Notes under the pieces: generated by a model | Seen by the model: only the letters and a program-made list of their open reading frames with translations | Databases searched by the model: none | What the model was told of the DNA's origin: nothing | Program-made: the position numbers and the translations under genes | Origin: Castellaniella sp035707805 | GTDB taxonomy: Bacteria; Pseudomonadota; Gammaproteobacteria; Burkholderiales; Burkholderiaceae_B | Direction of reading: 5' to 3' | NCBI GenBank assembly: GCA_035707805.1 | Contig: DASSTS010000031.1 | Coordinates: forward strand, 1-64,000 | Length of the DNA: 64,000 nt | Shown: one piece after another, positions 1 to 8,407 of the stretch | Layout: each line of letters begins with the position of its first letter | Position numbering within the stretch: position 1 is the stretch's first letter

Positions 1-513
1 GCCCAGTACCAGGGCGGCCGTGGTGCTGGCGGTGGGCGCGAGGTTCAGGGGGCAGGCCTCCTGGTCCACGGCGGCGTCCAGCGTCAGGTCGGCGCTGACC
101 GCCAGTTCGGAGTCGGCGTGGCCGGTCAGGGCGATGATGCGCGCGCCCATGCGCTTGGCCACGGAAATGATGGTGATCAGTTCCTGGGCCGAGCCGGAAT
201 AGGAAATCGCCAGCAGGATGTCCTGCCCCGTGAGCATGCCCAGATCGCCGTGGATGGCTTCGGCCGCGTGCATGAAGAAGGCGGGCGTGCCGGTGGATGC
301 CAGGGTGGCGGCGATCTTGCGGGCGACGTGGCCGGATTTGCCGATGCCGGTGACGACGACGCGGCCCGGACAGTCCAGGATCAGGCCGACCGCCTGGGCG
401 AAGCGCGCGTCGATGCGGCCTTGCAGGGCTTGCAGGGCCTGGATCTCGATGTCGAAGGTGCGGTCGGCGCTGGCGCGGATCGCCGCCGGGCTGGGTTTGG
501 GGTGGGCATGCAT
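1..513 (-). CDS. kdsD: Arabinose-5-phosphate isomerase (KdsD/KpsF family), partial
   Basis: The N-terminal 171 residues are present and the 3' end runs off the left edge. The protein would interconvert ribulose-5-phosphate and arabinose-5-phosphate, the first step of Kdo synthesis for lipopolysaccharide. The visible part is a SIS (sugar isomerase) domain. It includes a VVVTGIGKSGHVARK segment (about residues 48-62), the phosphosugar-binding stretch with a Lys typical of this family, followed by STGTPAFFMHAAEAIHGD and AISYSGSAQEL. The C-terminal CBS pair expected in the full-length protein (about 320-330 residues) would lie outside the window. The start is the ATG at 513-511; another ATG four bases downstream is out of frame. 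The gene is divergent from apt across about 90 bp. Family assignment is strong; the CBS domains cannot be checked here. Confidence 0.93.
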   Translation of the reverse strand, partial: MHAHPKPSPAAIRASADRTFDIEIQALQALQGRIDARFAQAVGLILDCPGRVVVTGIGKSGHVARKIAATLASTGTPAFFMHAAEAIHGDLGMLTGQDILLAISYSGSAQELITIISVAKRMGARIIALTGHADSELAVSADLTLDAAVDQEACPLNLAPTASTTAALVLG

Positions 514-603
514 CCCGCGATTTTAAGCGGAATGGGCGCCCCGGTGAGGGGGCTGGCTTGTTAAACTGTGCCCGCCTTCATGCCCCCGCCACAGGACCCC
601 GCC

Positions 604-1158
604 ATGCAAACCGATCCGGCCCAGTACATCCGCGACACGATCCGCACCGTGCCCGATTGGCCGAAACCCGGTGTGCAGTTCCGGGACATCACCCCGGTGC
701 TGCAGGATCCGCGTTCGTTCCGGGTGCTGATCGACCTGTTCGTCTACCGCTACATGCGCCAGCGTCTGGATCTGGTGGCGGGAATCGACGCGCGCGGCTT
801 CATCGTGGGTTCGGTGCTGGCCTATGAGCTGAACCTGGGTTTCGTGCCGGTGCGCAAGCAGGGCAAGCTGCCGTTTCGCACGGTGGCCGAAGAATACGCC
901 CTGGAATACGGCAACGCTGCGGTGGAGATGCACACGGACTCGGTGCGGCCCGGCCAGCGCGTGCTGCTGATCGACGATCTGATCGCCACCGGCGGCACGA
1001 TGCTGGCGGCTTCCCGTCTGCTGCAGCGCCTGGGCGCCAACGTGGCCGAGGCCGCCGCCATCATCGACCTGCCCGACCTGGGCGGCTCGAAGGCCGTCCG
1101 GGATTCGGGCCTGCCGGTGTATACGGTCTGTGAATTCGAGACGGGCCCGGAGGCCTGA
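604..1158 (+). CDS. apt: Adenine phosphoribosyltransferase
   Basis: Purine salvage enzyme that makes AMP and pyrophosphate from adenine and PRPP in the cytoplasm. The 184-residue product has the N-terminal DWPKPGVQFRDITP block typical of Apt and the PRPP-binding motif VLLIDDLIATGGT (about residues 120-132). Its length matches the family. The ATG at 604 is preferred over an in-frame ATG 36 bases upstream (568), because the family alignment begins near QYIRDTIRTVPDWP and an AGGA sits just upstream of 604. It is divergent from kdsD and converges with the large oxidoreductase gene, 33 bp away. Confidence 0.95.
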   Translation: MQTDPAQYIRDTIRTVPDWPKPGVQFRDITPVLQDPRSFRVLIDLFVYRYMRQRLDLVAGIDARGFIVGSVLAYELNLGFVPVRKQGKLPFRTVAEEYALEYGNAAVEMHTDSVRPGQRVLLIDDLIATGGTMLAASRLLQRLGANVAEAAAIIDLPDLGGSKAVRDSGLPVYTVCEFETGPEA

Positions 1159-1191
1159 GCCTCCGGTCAGGGTCCGCGCGCCTTGCGCGGA

Positions 1192-4100
1192 TTACACCAG
1201 CACCCGTTCGATGCCGCCCGCGTTGGCGGCCTTCACGTAATCCGGCATCCAGTTCTCGCCCAGCAGGTGCCGGGCCATTTCGACCACGATGTAGTCGGCC
1301 GACAGGCCGGTGTCCTGCTCGTAGCGCGACAGGCCCTGTAGGCAGGACGGACAGGATGTCACCATCTTCACTTCGCCCTGGAAGCCGTCGGCGCGGATGG
1401 CGGCGGTGTTCTTCGCCAGTTCCTCCTGTTTGCGGAAGCGGATCTGGGTGGAGATGTCCGGGCGCGAAACCGCCAGCGTGCCGGATTCGCCGCAGCAGCG
1501 GTCGGTCTTGATGGCCTTGTCCGAGCCCAGCAGGGACTTCACGGTCTTCATCGGATCCTGCTGCTTCATGGGCGTGTGGCAGGGGTCGTGGTAGATGTAG
1601 CGCACGCCCTGCACGCCGGCGATGTCCACGCCCTTTTCCAGCAGGTATTCGTGGATGTCGATCAACCGGCAACCCGGGAAGATCTTGTCGAACTGGTAGC
1701 TTTCGAGCTGGTCGTAGCAGGTGCCGCAACTGACCACCACGGTCTTGATGTCCAGGTAGTTCAGCGTCGTGGCCATGCGATGGAACAGCACGCGGTTGTC
1801 CGTGACCATTTGTTCGGCCTTGTCGGCCAGGCCATTGCCGCGCTGCGGATATCCGCAGCATAGGTAGCCGGGGGGCAGCACGGTCTGCACGCCCACGTGC
1901 CACAGCATCGCCTGTGTCGCCAGGCCCACCTGGGAAAACAGGCGCTCGGATCCGCAACCCGGGAAATAGAACACCGCCTCGCTGTCGGGGGCGGTGGCGG
2001 CCGGGTCGCGGATGATCGGGATGATGTGCGGGTCCTCGATGTCCAGCAGCTTGCGGGCGGTCTGCTTGGGCAGGCCGCCGGGCATCTTCTTGTTGACGAA
2101 GTGGATCACCTGCTCGCGCACCGGGGCCTTGCCCACTGTGGCGGGTGGCTGCGCCACCTGTTTTTTCGTCACGGGCGCCAGCAAGTCGTGGGCCAGGCGC
2201 TGGGCCTTGTAGCCCATGCCGATCATGGCGGTGCGGGTGGCCTTGATGACGCGCGGATCCTTCGCGTTCAGGAAGAACATCGAAGCCGCCGTGCCGGGGT
2301 TGAAGGACTTTTTCCCCATGCGGCGAAGCAGGGAGCGCATTTCCATGGATACGTCGCCGAAATCGATGTCCACCGGGCAGGGGTTGAAGCACTTGTGGCA
2401 CAGTGTGCAGTGATCGCCGACGTCCTCGAATTCCTCCCAGTGGCGGATGCTGACGCCGCGACGCGTCTGTTCCTCGTAGAGGAAGGCCTCGATCAGCAGG
2501 GAAGTCGCCAGGATCTTGTTGCGCGGCGAATAGAGCAGGTTGGCGCGCGGCACGTGCGTGGCGCAGACCGGTTTGCACTTGCCGCAGCGCAGGCAGTCCT
2601 TGATGGCGTTGGAGATCGCACCGATCTCGCTGCGCTGCATGATCAGCGACTCGTAGCCCAGCAGGTTGAAGCTGGGCGTCCAGGCGCGCGTCAGGTCGGC
2701 GCCGGGCATGAGCTTGCCGGCGTTGAAATGGCCGTGGGGATCGACGCGGCGCTTGTAGTCCTGGAAGGGTGCGAGCTCGGCCTCGGTCAGGAACTCGAAC
2801 TTGGTCAGGCCGATGCCGTGCTCGCCCGAGATCACGCCGTCCAGGCCGCGGGCAATGCCCATGATGCGCGCCACGGCCTCGTTGGCCTCGCGCAGCATCT
2901 CGTAGTCGTCGGAGTTGACCGGGATGTTGGTGTGGACGTTGCCGTCGCCCGCGTGCATGTGCAGGGCGACGAACACGCGGCTCTTCAGGACGCGGTCGTG
3001 GGTAGCCTGCAGGCCGGCCAGCACGGCCGCGCATTCCGCCCCGGCGAAGTGGCGTTCCATGGCGCCGCGGATGTCGGTCTTCCAGGAAATGCGCACCGTG
3101 TGGTCCTGCACGATGTCGATGATGCGGGCGCCGGGCTGCGCGGCCAGGCGCTCGCGCAGGGCGGGCAGCAGCTCGGGCAGGCCCAGCGATTCCAGCGTGT
3201 CCAGATGGCCGGCCAGCGGCGCGTCCAGGTGGTTCAGCAGCCAGTCCCAGCGGCGGCGCACGGCCGCCAGCGTGGCCAGGGCGTCATGGCGCCGGGTGGA
3301 CAGGACGACGTCACGCGTGTGTTCGGCATCGTCGAGGTCCTCGGACTTGCCCACCGGCAGCTCGCCCTGCAGGTAGGTCTCCAGTGCGTCGATCAGGCGC
3401 AGCTTGTTGCGCGTGGACAGCTCGATGTTGATGCGTTCGATGGCATCGGTGTATTCGCCCATGCGCGGCAGGGGGATCACCACGTCCTCGTTGATCTTGA
3501 AGGCGTTGGTATGGCGCGAGATCGCCGCCGTGCGGGCGCGGTCCAGCCAGAATTTCTTGCGGGCCTCGGGGCTGACGGCGATGAAGCCCTCGCCGGCGCG
3601 CGAATTGGCGATGCGCACGACCTCGCTGGCGGCCAGCGCTACGGCGTGCTCGTCGTCGCCCACGATGTCGCCGATCAGCACCATCTTGGGCAGCGTGCCG
3701 CGCTTGCTCTTGGTGGCGTAGCCCACGGCGCGCAGGTAGCGTTCGTCCAGGTGCTCCAGGCCCGCCAGGATGGCGCCGCGCGCCCGGCCCTCGGTGTCCA
3801 GGTAGCGCTTGACCTCGACGATGGAAGGCACCGCGTCGCGGGCCTGGCCGAAGAATTCCATGCAGACCGTGCGCGTGTGCGTGGGCATGCGGTGCAGGAT
3901 CCAGCGGGCCGCTGTGATCAGGCCGTCGCAGCCTTCCTTTTGCACGCCGGGCAACCCCGCCAGGAACTTGTCGGTGACGTCCTTGCCCAGGCCGGCCTTG
4001 CGAAAGCGCCGGCCCTCGATGGCCAGGGTCTCGGTCTTCAGCAGCGTGTGGCCCGGCGGACGGGCGCCGTCGAACCATTTCAGCTCGAAGCGAGCCTCCG

Positions 4101-5124
4101 GCGCGTCGTGGATCTTGCCCAGGTTGTGGTCCAGGCGGGAGACCTCCAGCCAGTCGCCTTGGGGATCCACCATGCGCCACCAGGCCAGGTTGTCCAGCGC
4201 CGTGCCCCACAGCACGGCTTTCTTGCCGCCGGCGTTCATGGCCACGTTGCCGCCCACGCAGGAGGCGTCGGCGGAGGTCGGATCCACGGCAAAAACGCGG
4301 CCCGCCGCCTCGGCCGCCTCGGCGACCCGGCGGGTGACCACGCCGGCGCCGGTCAGGATGGTGTGGACCGGCTGGTCGACGCCCGGCAGGGCGATGGCCT
4401 CGACGGCGCCGATGGCGTCCAGCTTTTCGGTATTGATCACGGCCGAACGCCAGGTCAGCGGGATCGCGCCGCCGGTATAGCCGGTGCCGCCGCCGCGCGG
4501 CACGATGGTCAGCCCCAGGCGGATGCAGGCGCGCACCAGGGCGGCGATCTCGTCCTCGGTGTCGGGCGTCAGGACCACGAAGGGATATTCGACGCGCCAG
4601 TCGGTGGCGTCGGTGACGTGCGAGACCCGCGACAGGCCGTCGAAGCGGATGTTGTCGCGCCGGGTGAGGCGGGACAGTTGCTTCATCGCGTCGTGGCGCA
4701 GTTTCTCGACGGCGGCGAAGTCGTCCTCGAAGGTCCGCACCGCCGTGCGGGCGGCCGCCAGCAGGCCCTGGACCTTTTCGTCCCGGGCGCCGTGGTCGTC
4801 GTCCCGGCGGCCGTCGATTTCGGCCAGGCGGTGATTCAGCGCCTCGACCAACTGGCGGCGGCGTTTCGGATTGTCCAGCAGGTCATCCTGCAGGTAGGGG
4901 TTGCGCTGCACCACCCAGATGTCGCCCAGGACCTCGAACAGCATGCGCGCGGAGCGCCCGGTGCGGCGCTGCCCGCGCAATTCCGAGAGCAGCCGCCAGG
5001 CGGGCTCGCCCAGCAGCCGACAGACGATCTCGCGATCCGACCAGGAGGTGTAGTTGTAGGGGATCTCGCGCAGGCGGGGCGCCTGGGCCGGTTCGAGCAG
5101 TTCGGGGGCGACGGGGGCGTTCAT
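1192..5124 (-). CDS. FAD-binding oxidoreductase with 4Fe-4S and CCG domains (DUF3683, D-lactate dehydrogenase-like)
   Basis: A 1310-residue membrane-associated or cytosolic oxidoreductase resembling respiratory D-lactate/glycolate dehydrogenases with all modules on one chain. Residues 1 to about 170 match the poorly characterised DUF3683 region. A PCMH-type FAD domain follows, with IVPRGGGTGYTGGA at about 207-220, then the FAD-oxidase C-terminal part. Two 4Fe-4S motifs come next: CLRCGKCKPVC near 845 and CTLCHKCFNPCP near 910. Two CCG (heterodisulfide-reductase-like) cysteine modules follow: CCGYPQRG near 1090, then CGTCYDQL, HDPCHTP, CCGES and CPSCLQG up to about 1260. It probably passes electrons from a 2-hydroxy acid through flavin and Fe-S clusters to quinone. 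The substrate is not fixed by sequence; D-lactate is the most likely. It is monocistronic, divergent from nothing nearby and convergent with apt. Confidence 0.85.
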   Translation of the reverse strand: MNAPVAPELLEPAQAPRLREIPYNYTSWSDREIVCRLLGEPAWRLLSELRGQRRTGRSARMLFEVLGDIWVVQRNPYLQDDLLDNPKRRRQLVEALNHRLAEIDGRRDDDHGARDEKVQGLLAAARTAVRTFEDDFAAVEKLRHDAMKQLSRLTRRDNIRFDGLSRVSHVTDATDWRVEYPFVVLTPDTEDEIAALVRACIRLGLTIVPRGGGTGYTGGAIPLTWRSAVINTEKLDAIGAVEAIALPGVDQPVHTILTGAGVVTRRVAEAAEAAGRVFAVDPTSADASCVGGNVAMNAGGKKAVLWGTALDNLAWWRMVDPQGDWLEVSRLDHNLGKIHDAPEARFELKWFDGARPPGHTLLKTETLAIEGRRFRKAGLGKDVTDKFLAGLPGVQKEGCDGLITAARWILHRMPTHTRTVCMEFFGQARDAVPSIVEVKRYLDTEGRARGAILAGLEHLDERYLRAVGYATKSKRGTLPKMVLIGDIVGDDEHAVALAASEVVRIANSRAGEGFIAVSPEARKKFWLDRARTAAISRHTNAFKINEDVVIPLPRMGEYTDAIERINIELSTRNKLRLIDALETYLQGELPVGKSEDLDDAEHTRDVVLSTRRHDALATLAAVRRRWDWLLNHLDAPLAGHLDTLESLGLPELLPALRERLAAQPGARIIDIVQDHTVRISWKTDIRGAMERHFAGAECAAVLAGLQATHDRVLKSRVFVALHMHAGDGNVHTNIPVNSDDYEMLREANEAVARIMGIARGLDGVISGEHGIGLTKFEFLTEAELAPFQDYKRRVDPHGHFNAGKLMPGADLTRAWTPSFNLLGYESLIMQRSEIGAISNAIKDCLRCGKCKPVCATHVPRANLLYSPRNKILATSLLIEAFLYEEQTRRGVSIRHWEEFEDVGDHCTLCHKCFNPCPVDIDFGDVSMEMRSLLRRMGKKSFNPGTAASMFFLNAKDPRVIKATRTAMIGMGYKAQRLAHDLLAPVTKKQVAQPPATVGKAPVREQVIHFVNKKMPGGLPKQTARKLLDIEDPHIIPIIRDPAATAPDSEAVFYFPGCGSERLFSQVGLATQAMLWHVGVQTVLPPGYLCCGYPQRGNGLADKAEQMVTDNRVLFHRMATTLNYLDIKTVVVSCGTCYDQLESYQFDKIFPGCRLIDIHEYLLEKGVDIAGVQGVRYIYHDPCHTPMKQQDPMKTVKSLLGSDKAIKTDRCCGESGTLAVSRPDISTQIRFRKQEELAKNTAAIRADGFQGEVKMVTSCPSCLQGLSRYEQDTGLSADYIVVEMARHLLGENWMPDYVKAANAGGIERVLV

Positions 5125-5185
5125 GGAAGCTTCGTGGCAGGTGCCCCTATCACGGTCAGGGGCAATCCACTAGTTTAAGGGCAAA

Positions 5186-5203
5186 ATGCCGCCCGTTCGG
5201 CAT
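5186..5203 (-). terminator. Weak intrinsic terminator after the YqaA-type gene
   Basis: A six-base perfect inverted repeat (ATGCCG/CGGCAT) with a six-base loop. On the minus strand it is followed by TTTT (the AAAA at 5183-5186 on the plus strand). It lies about 30 bp past the stop of the YqaA-type gene and upstream of the next gene. The short stem makes this tentative. Confidence 0.4.
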
Positions 5204-5234
5204 GAGCTTATTTTTCCGGCGGCGGCCGGTCCGC

Positions 5235-5765
5235 TCAAAGCCAGGCGCGCACCCAGGGCCAGGTGTGGATCAGGACGCCGGTCAGGACCGCGTAACGCAG
5301 GAATTTCCCGATCGCCATGTAGAAGAGGCTGGGCCAGAACGGCAGCCTCAGCCAGCCGGCGACGGCGCACAGGGGGTCGCCGATGACGGGCAGCCAGGAC
5401 AGCAGCAGGGCCGGGGGGCCGAAACGGTGGAACCAGTCGGTGGTCATGGCGTGCCAGCGCCCGCCCGCGGAACCGCGGGCCGGGGCGGGGTGGGGATGAT
5501 GCCAGCGGTGCCAGAGGCTCTCCGCGCCGGCGCCCATGGCATAGGTGACGGCCCCGCCCAGCGTATTGCCCAGCGTGGCCACCCCCACGGCGGGCCAGAA
5601 CATGTGCGGAGCGATATGCACGTAGCCGAACACCGCCGGTTCGGATCCCAGCGGCAGCAGCGTCGCGGACACCAGGCTGACCAGAAAAATGGCGGACAGG
5701 CCGTAGCGGGGCAGCGCCAGTGCGGCCAGCAGCGCGTGGATCGAAGGTTGAAGCCAGGTTTCCAT
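5235..5765 (-). CDS. YqaA/DedA-like small inner-membrane protein (VTT domain)
   Basis: A 176-residue hydrophobic protein resembling the YqaA family of SNARE-associated/VTT proteins. Visible segments include SLVSATLLPLGSEPAVFGY near residues 30-50, a GNTLGGAVTYAMG helix near 65-78, and an LSWLPVIGDPLCAVAGWLR re-entrant-like segment near 122-140, followed by a final helix. The GDPL and GN-G patterns are typical of this group, which is thought to act in membrane lipid or proton handling; the exact function is unknown. The start ATG at 5765 leads straight into the first hydrophobic segment. Its upstream neighbour on the same strand is the DadA-like gene, which ends 55 bp away. Confidence 0.85.
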   Translation of the reverse strand: METWLQPSIHALLAALALPRYGLSAIFLVSLVSATLLPLGSEPAVFGYVHIAPHMFWPAVGVATLGNTLGGAVTYAMGAGAESLWHRWHHPHPAPARGSAGGRWHAMTTDWFHRFGPPALLLSWLPVIGDPLCAVAGWLRLPFWPSLFYMAIGKFLRYAVLTGVLIHTWPWVRAWL

Positions 5766-5819
5766 GGTCCCCAGAGTGTAATCCGGGGCGCCCGGGCCTG
5801 CCGGGCGCCCCGTCGGCGC

Positions 5820-7070
5820 TCAGCAGTCCGGCTGGAAGGGGGCGGGGTCGATGGCGGGCGTGGCGCCGCTCATCAGGGACTGCAGCAGGTGGGCGCTGCC
5901 GCAGGCCAGGGTGAAGCCCAGCGCCCCCTGGCCGATGTTCAGCCACAGATTGTCCGCGGCGCGGCTGCGGCCGATCCGCGGCTTGCCGTCCGCGGTGGCG
6001 GGGCGCTGGCCCGCCCAGGCCTGGGCGGCGGCCAGGTCCGCCTGGGGCAGCAGCTCGTGCGTCTGCTGCTTGACCAGGGCGATCCGGTCGGCCTCGATGC
6101 CTTCGCCCTGGACGCCGATGCCGACCATGGCGGCGATCCGGAGGGTGTCGCCCAGCCTGGCATAGACCGTGCGCCGCTCGTAGTCGGTGACGCTGATGGC
6201 GGGGGCCTCCGCGCCGCGGCAGGGCAGGCTGAGGCTGTAGCCTTTCAGGGGATACAGGGGCGCGCGTTCGCCCAGGGGCGCCAGCAGGTCGCGGCTTTCC
6301 AGGCCGGCGGCCAGCACGAAGTGGTCGGCCTCGATGGATCCGCCGTCGGCCATCGACAGCCGCTTGAGGCGGGATCCCTGGCGTTCCAGACGGCGGACGC
6401 GGACGCCCATGCGCAGCGACACGCCGTCCATGGCCGCCAGACGGTCGAAGAGCCCCTGCGTGAACCGCGCGCAGTCGCCGGCCTCCTCGCTGGGCGTATA
6501 TACGGCGCCGGCCAGGCGCGACCGGGCGGGAGCCAGCGCGGGTTCCAGCGCGACCAATTGCGCCGCGTCCAGCACCTGCTGCTCGGACCCGAGGCCGGCC
6601 TGCAGCGCCACCTGCCGGCGGGCCTTGTCCAGCAGGGCGGGCGTGCGGTAGACGATCAGCTTGCCGTTGCGCACGTGGGCGAAATCCAGCGGATCGTCCT
6701 GCTGGATTTCGTGCAGCACCTCACGGCTGAGGTAGGACAGGCTCAGCAGCTGGGCCGTCGTGGCCGATGCCGCGCGGGCGTTGCAGGCGCGCAGGAACTG
6801 CAGGCACCAGCGCCACTGCCGGGGATCGGCGCGCGGCCGGAACCGCAGCGGCGAATCGGGACTGAGCAACCAGGCGGGCAGGTGGGGAAGCACGCCGGGT
6901 CCGGCCAGCGGGGCGACGTAGCTGTAGCTGAGCTGCCCGCCGTTGGCGTGGCTGGCGCCGCTGGCGGGGTGCTCGGCCCCGTCCACCAGCGTGACTTGCA
7001 GGCCCTGGCGGGCCAATTGCCACGCCGTCGTGACGCCGATGACGCCAGCGCCGATGACGCATACATGCAT
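5820..7070 (-). CDS. dadA: D-amino acid dehydrogenase, DadA-like FAD oxidoreductase
   Basis: A 416-residue flavoprotein predicted to oxidise D-amino acids to 2-oxo acids plus ammonia and feed electrons to the respiratory chain from the inner membrane face. The start MHVCVIGAGVIGVTTAW carries the GxGxxG dinucleotide-binding fold at residues 7-12. The substrate region near the C-terminus, NIGQGALGFTLACGSAHLL, matches the DadA family signature. The ATG at 7070 is chosen because the Rossmann fold starts immediately after it; an in-frame upstream start at 7130 adds 20 residues with no homology pattern. It lies 130 bp downstream of a LysR gene on the same strand and close to a D-amino-acid aminotransferase operon, so D-amino acids are the likely substrates. 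Other glycine/D-amino-acid oxidases of the DAO family are the alternative. Confidence 0.88.
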   Translation of the reverse strand: MHVCVIGAGVIGVTTAWQLARQGLQVTLVDGAEHPASGASHANGGQLSYSYVAPLAGPGVLPHLPAWLLSPDSPLRFRPRADPRQWRWCLQFLRACNARAASATTAQLLSLSYLSREVLHEIQQDDPLDFAHVRNGKLIVYRTPALLDKARRQVALQAGLGSEQQVLDAAQLVALEPALAPARSRLAGAVYTPSEEAGDCARFTQGLFDRLAAMDGVSLRMGVRVRRLERQGSRLKRLSMADGGSIEADHFVLAAGLESRDLLAPLGERAPLYPLKGYSLSLPCRGAEAPAISVTDYERRTVYARLGDTLRIAAMVGIGVQGEGIEADRIALVKQQTHELLPQADLAAAQAWAGQRPATADGKPRIGRSRAADNLWLNIGQGALGFTLACGSAHLLQSLMSGATPAIDPAPFQPDC

Positions 7071-7200
7071 TTTCCGTATCCATGCGAAGACAACAGCGGA
7101 AATTGTCGGTCCGGGCTGCGGCGGTGACAAATGCCGATCCGGCGATCAGCCATAACCAGGGGGCATGGGCGTCGCGGGGGGGGCGGCGGAAAAGGCCGGC

Positions 7201-8097
7201 TCAGGCGGGGCCGGCCGACGGCATCCGCGACAGGGTCTCGCAGATGGCGCGCACGGATTCGATGAAGTCGCGGTGCAGCAGGCTGAGCGGGTCGTTGGCG
7301 TGCACCATGATGTTGATGGGCACGGGGACGGCGGGATCCAGGCGGCTGAGCGCCATGCCGGGCTTGAGCATGGCGCGGCCCGTCAGCAGGTCGACGATGG
7401 CGTCCCCGCAGCCGGCCTCCACCAGGCTGCAGGCCACGTAGTGGGTCTGGACGATGATGCGGGTGTCCAGACTGATGCCGGCGGCCCGCAGCGCATGGTC
7501 CATGACCGTGCCGACCTGGTCGCGCGTGTCCAGGGCGATGACCGGCCGGTCGCCGAGCTGCCTCAGCGCGATGGGGTCGGGCGCGGGCGTCAGGCTCAGA
7601 TAGGCGAGTTCGGTGGTCCCGATGCCGATGCGGCGCAGGCCGGGATGGTCCTGGTCGTCGAAGGTGATGACCAGGTCCAGCTCCTGCGCATGCAGGCCCT
7701 CGACGAGGTCGGGGCTGTGCAGCGTGCTGATCTTGAACGAGGCCTCGGTCCCGGCGTGAAAGCGCTGGATGGCCATCGGCAGCAGGCCCAGTCCGATGGC
7801 GGGGGCGCAGCCCACGCGCAGGTGGCCCTGCCGCCCCTGGCGCAGGTTGGCGGCCAGGCGCCGGATGTGCGCGAGGTCCTGGCTGAGCTGCTCGATCTGT
7901 GGACTGAGGATCCCGGCCTCCCGGGTGGGCACCAGCCGGCCCTTGATCCGGTCGAACAGCTTGAATCCCAGCTGGGATTCCGCGTGAGCGAGGATCTTGC
8001 TGGCCGCCGGCTGCGAAATGTTGAGCAGCGCCGCCGCCTGGGTCAGCGAGCCGGCCTGGCGGATGGCCTCGAAGATCTCGATGTGCCGCAGTCGCAT
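7201..8097 (-). CDS. LysR-family transcriptional regulator of the D-amino-acid locus
   Basis: A 298-residue LysR-type regulator. The winged-helix DNA-binding domain is at residues 1-60 (MRLRHIEIFEAIRQAG, then SLTQAAALLNISQPAASK). It is followed by a periplasmic-binding-protein-like effector domain from about 90 to 290. The ATG at 8097 begins exactly at the conserved HTH start; a longer in-frame reading to 8271 has no family support. The gene is divergent from the ABC transporter/aminotransferase operon across a 310-bp region and lies upstream of dadA on the same strand. By LysR logic it should control both, possibly with a D-amino acid as co-inducer. Regulation of these targets is inferred from position only. 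Confidence 0.9.
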   Translation of the reverse strand: MRLRHIEIFEAIRQAGSLTQAAALLNISQPAASKILAHAESQLGFKLFDRIKGRLVPTREAGILSPQIEQLSQDLAHIRRLAANLRQGRQGHLRVGCAPAIGLGLLPMAIQRFHAGTEASFKISTLHSPDLVEGLHAQELDLVITFDDQDHPGLRRIGIGTTELAYLSLTPAPDPIALRQLGDRPVIALDTRDQVGTVMDHALRAAGISLDTRIIVQTHYVACSLVEAGCGDAIVDLLTGRAMLKPGMALSRLDPAVPVPINIMVHANDPLSLLHRDFIESVRAICETLSRMPSAGPA

Positions 8098-8407
8098 GGA
8101 AAATGGATGCCGCGAAGAAGGGGTTGCGGGGCGCCGGCCGCGAAGGCCGCCGGTTGGACAGTATAGAGCATAGCCTGTCGTTATGGCAGCCGGTGAAATT
8201 GCTATTTGTCGCCCGGAACGGCCCTGCTGATAATGGGGCCGGATCACACTATGGTCAGCACCAATGTCCAATGACTCCGGTCTTATGGCATGGTGTCGAA
8301 AGTGGCAAAGTGATTACACTTACGGTCGCTTGCATTATCCCTCATGCAGGTGCCCGTTCCAGTGAAGAACCACTGAACACGATAAAACAGGCTAACTAGG
8401 AGGAACC
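8098..8407. promoter_or_regulatory. Divergent regulatory region between the LysR gene and the ABC operon
   Basis: A 310-bp gene-free stretch, less GC-rich than its surroundings, especially from 8280 to 8400. It should hold promoters for the LysR gene (leftward) and the transporter operon (rightward). A strong Shine-Dalgarno AGGAGGA sits just before the ATG at 8408. One good LysR-type box is listed separately. No convincing -35/-10 pair could be assigned by eye. Confidence 0.5.
8169..8185. promoter_or_regulatory. Candidate LysR-type operator (T-N11-A palindrome)
   Basis: CATA and TATG form a perfect dyad separated by nine bases, giving the T-N11-A arrangement classic for LysR recognition sites. 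It lies 72 bp upstream of the LysR start codon, a normal position for an autoregulatory site. Such short motifs occur by chance, so this is only a candidate. Confidence 0.35.

Noticed and set aside
1897..5178. A 1093-codon open frame on the plus strand, antisense to the large oxidoreductase
   Set aside because: It mirrors a clearly homologous gene on the other strand, has His/Gln/Asp/Val-heavy composition typical of GC-rich antisense frames, and shows no domain.
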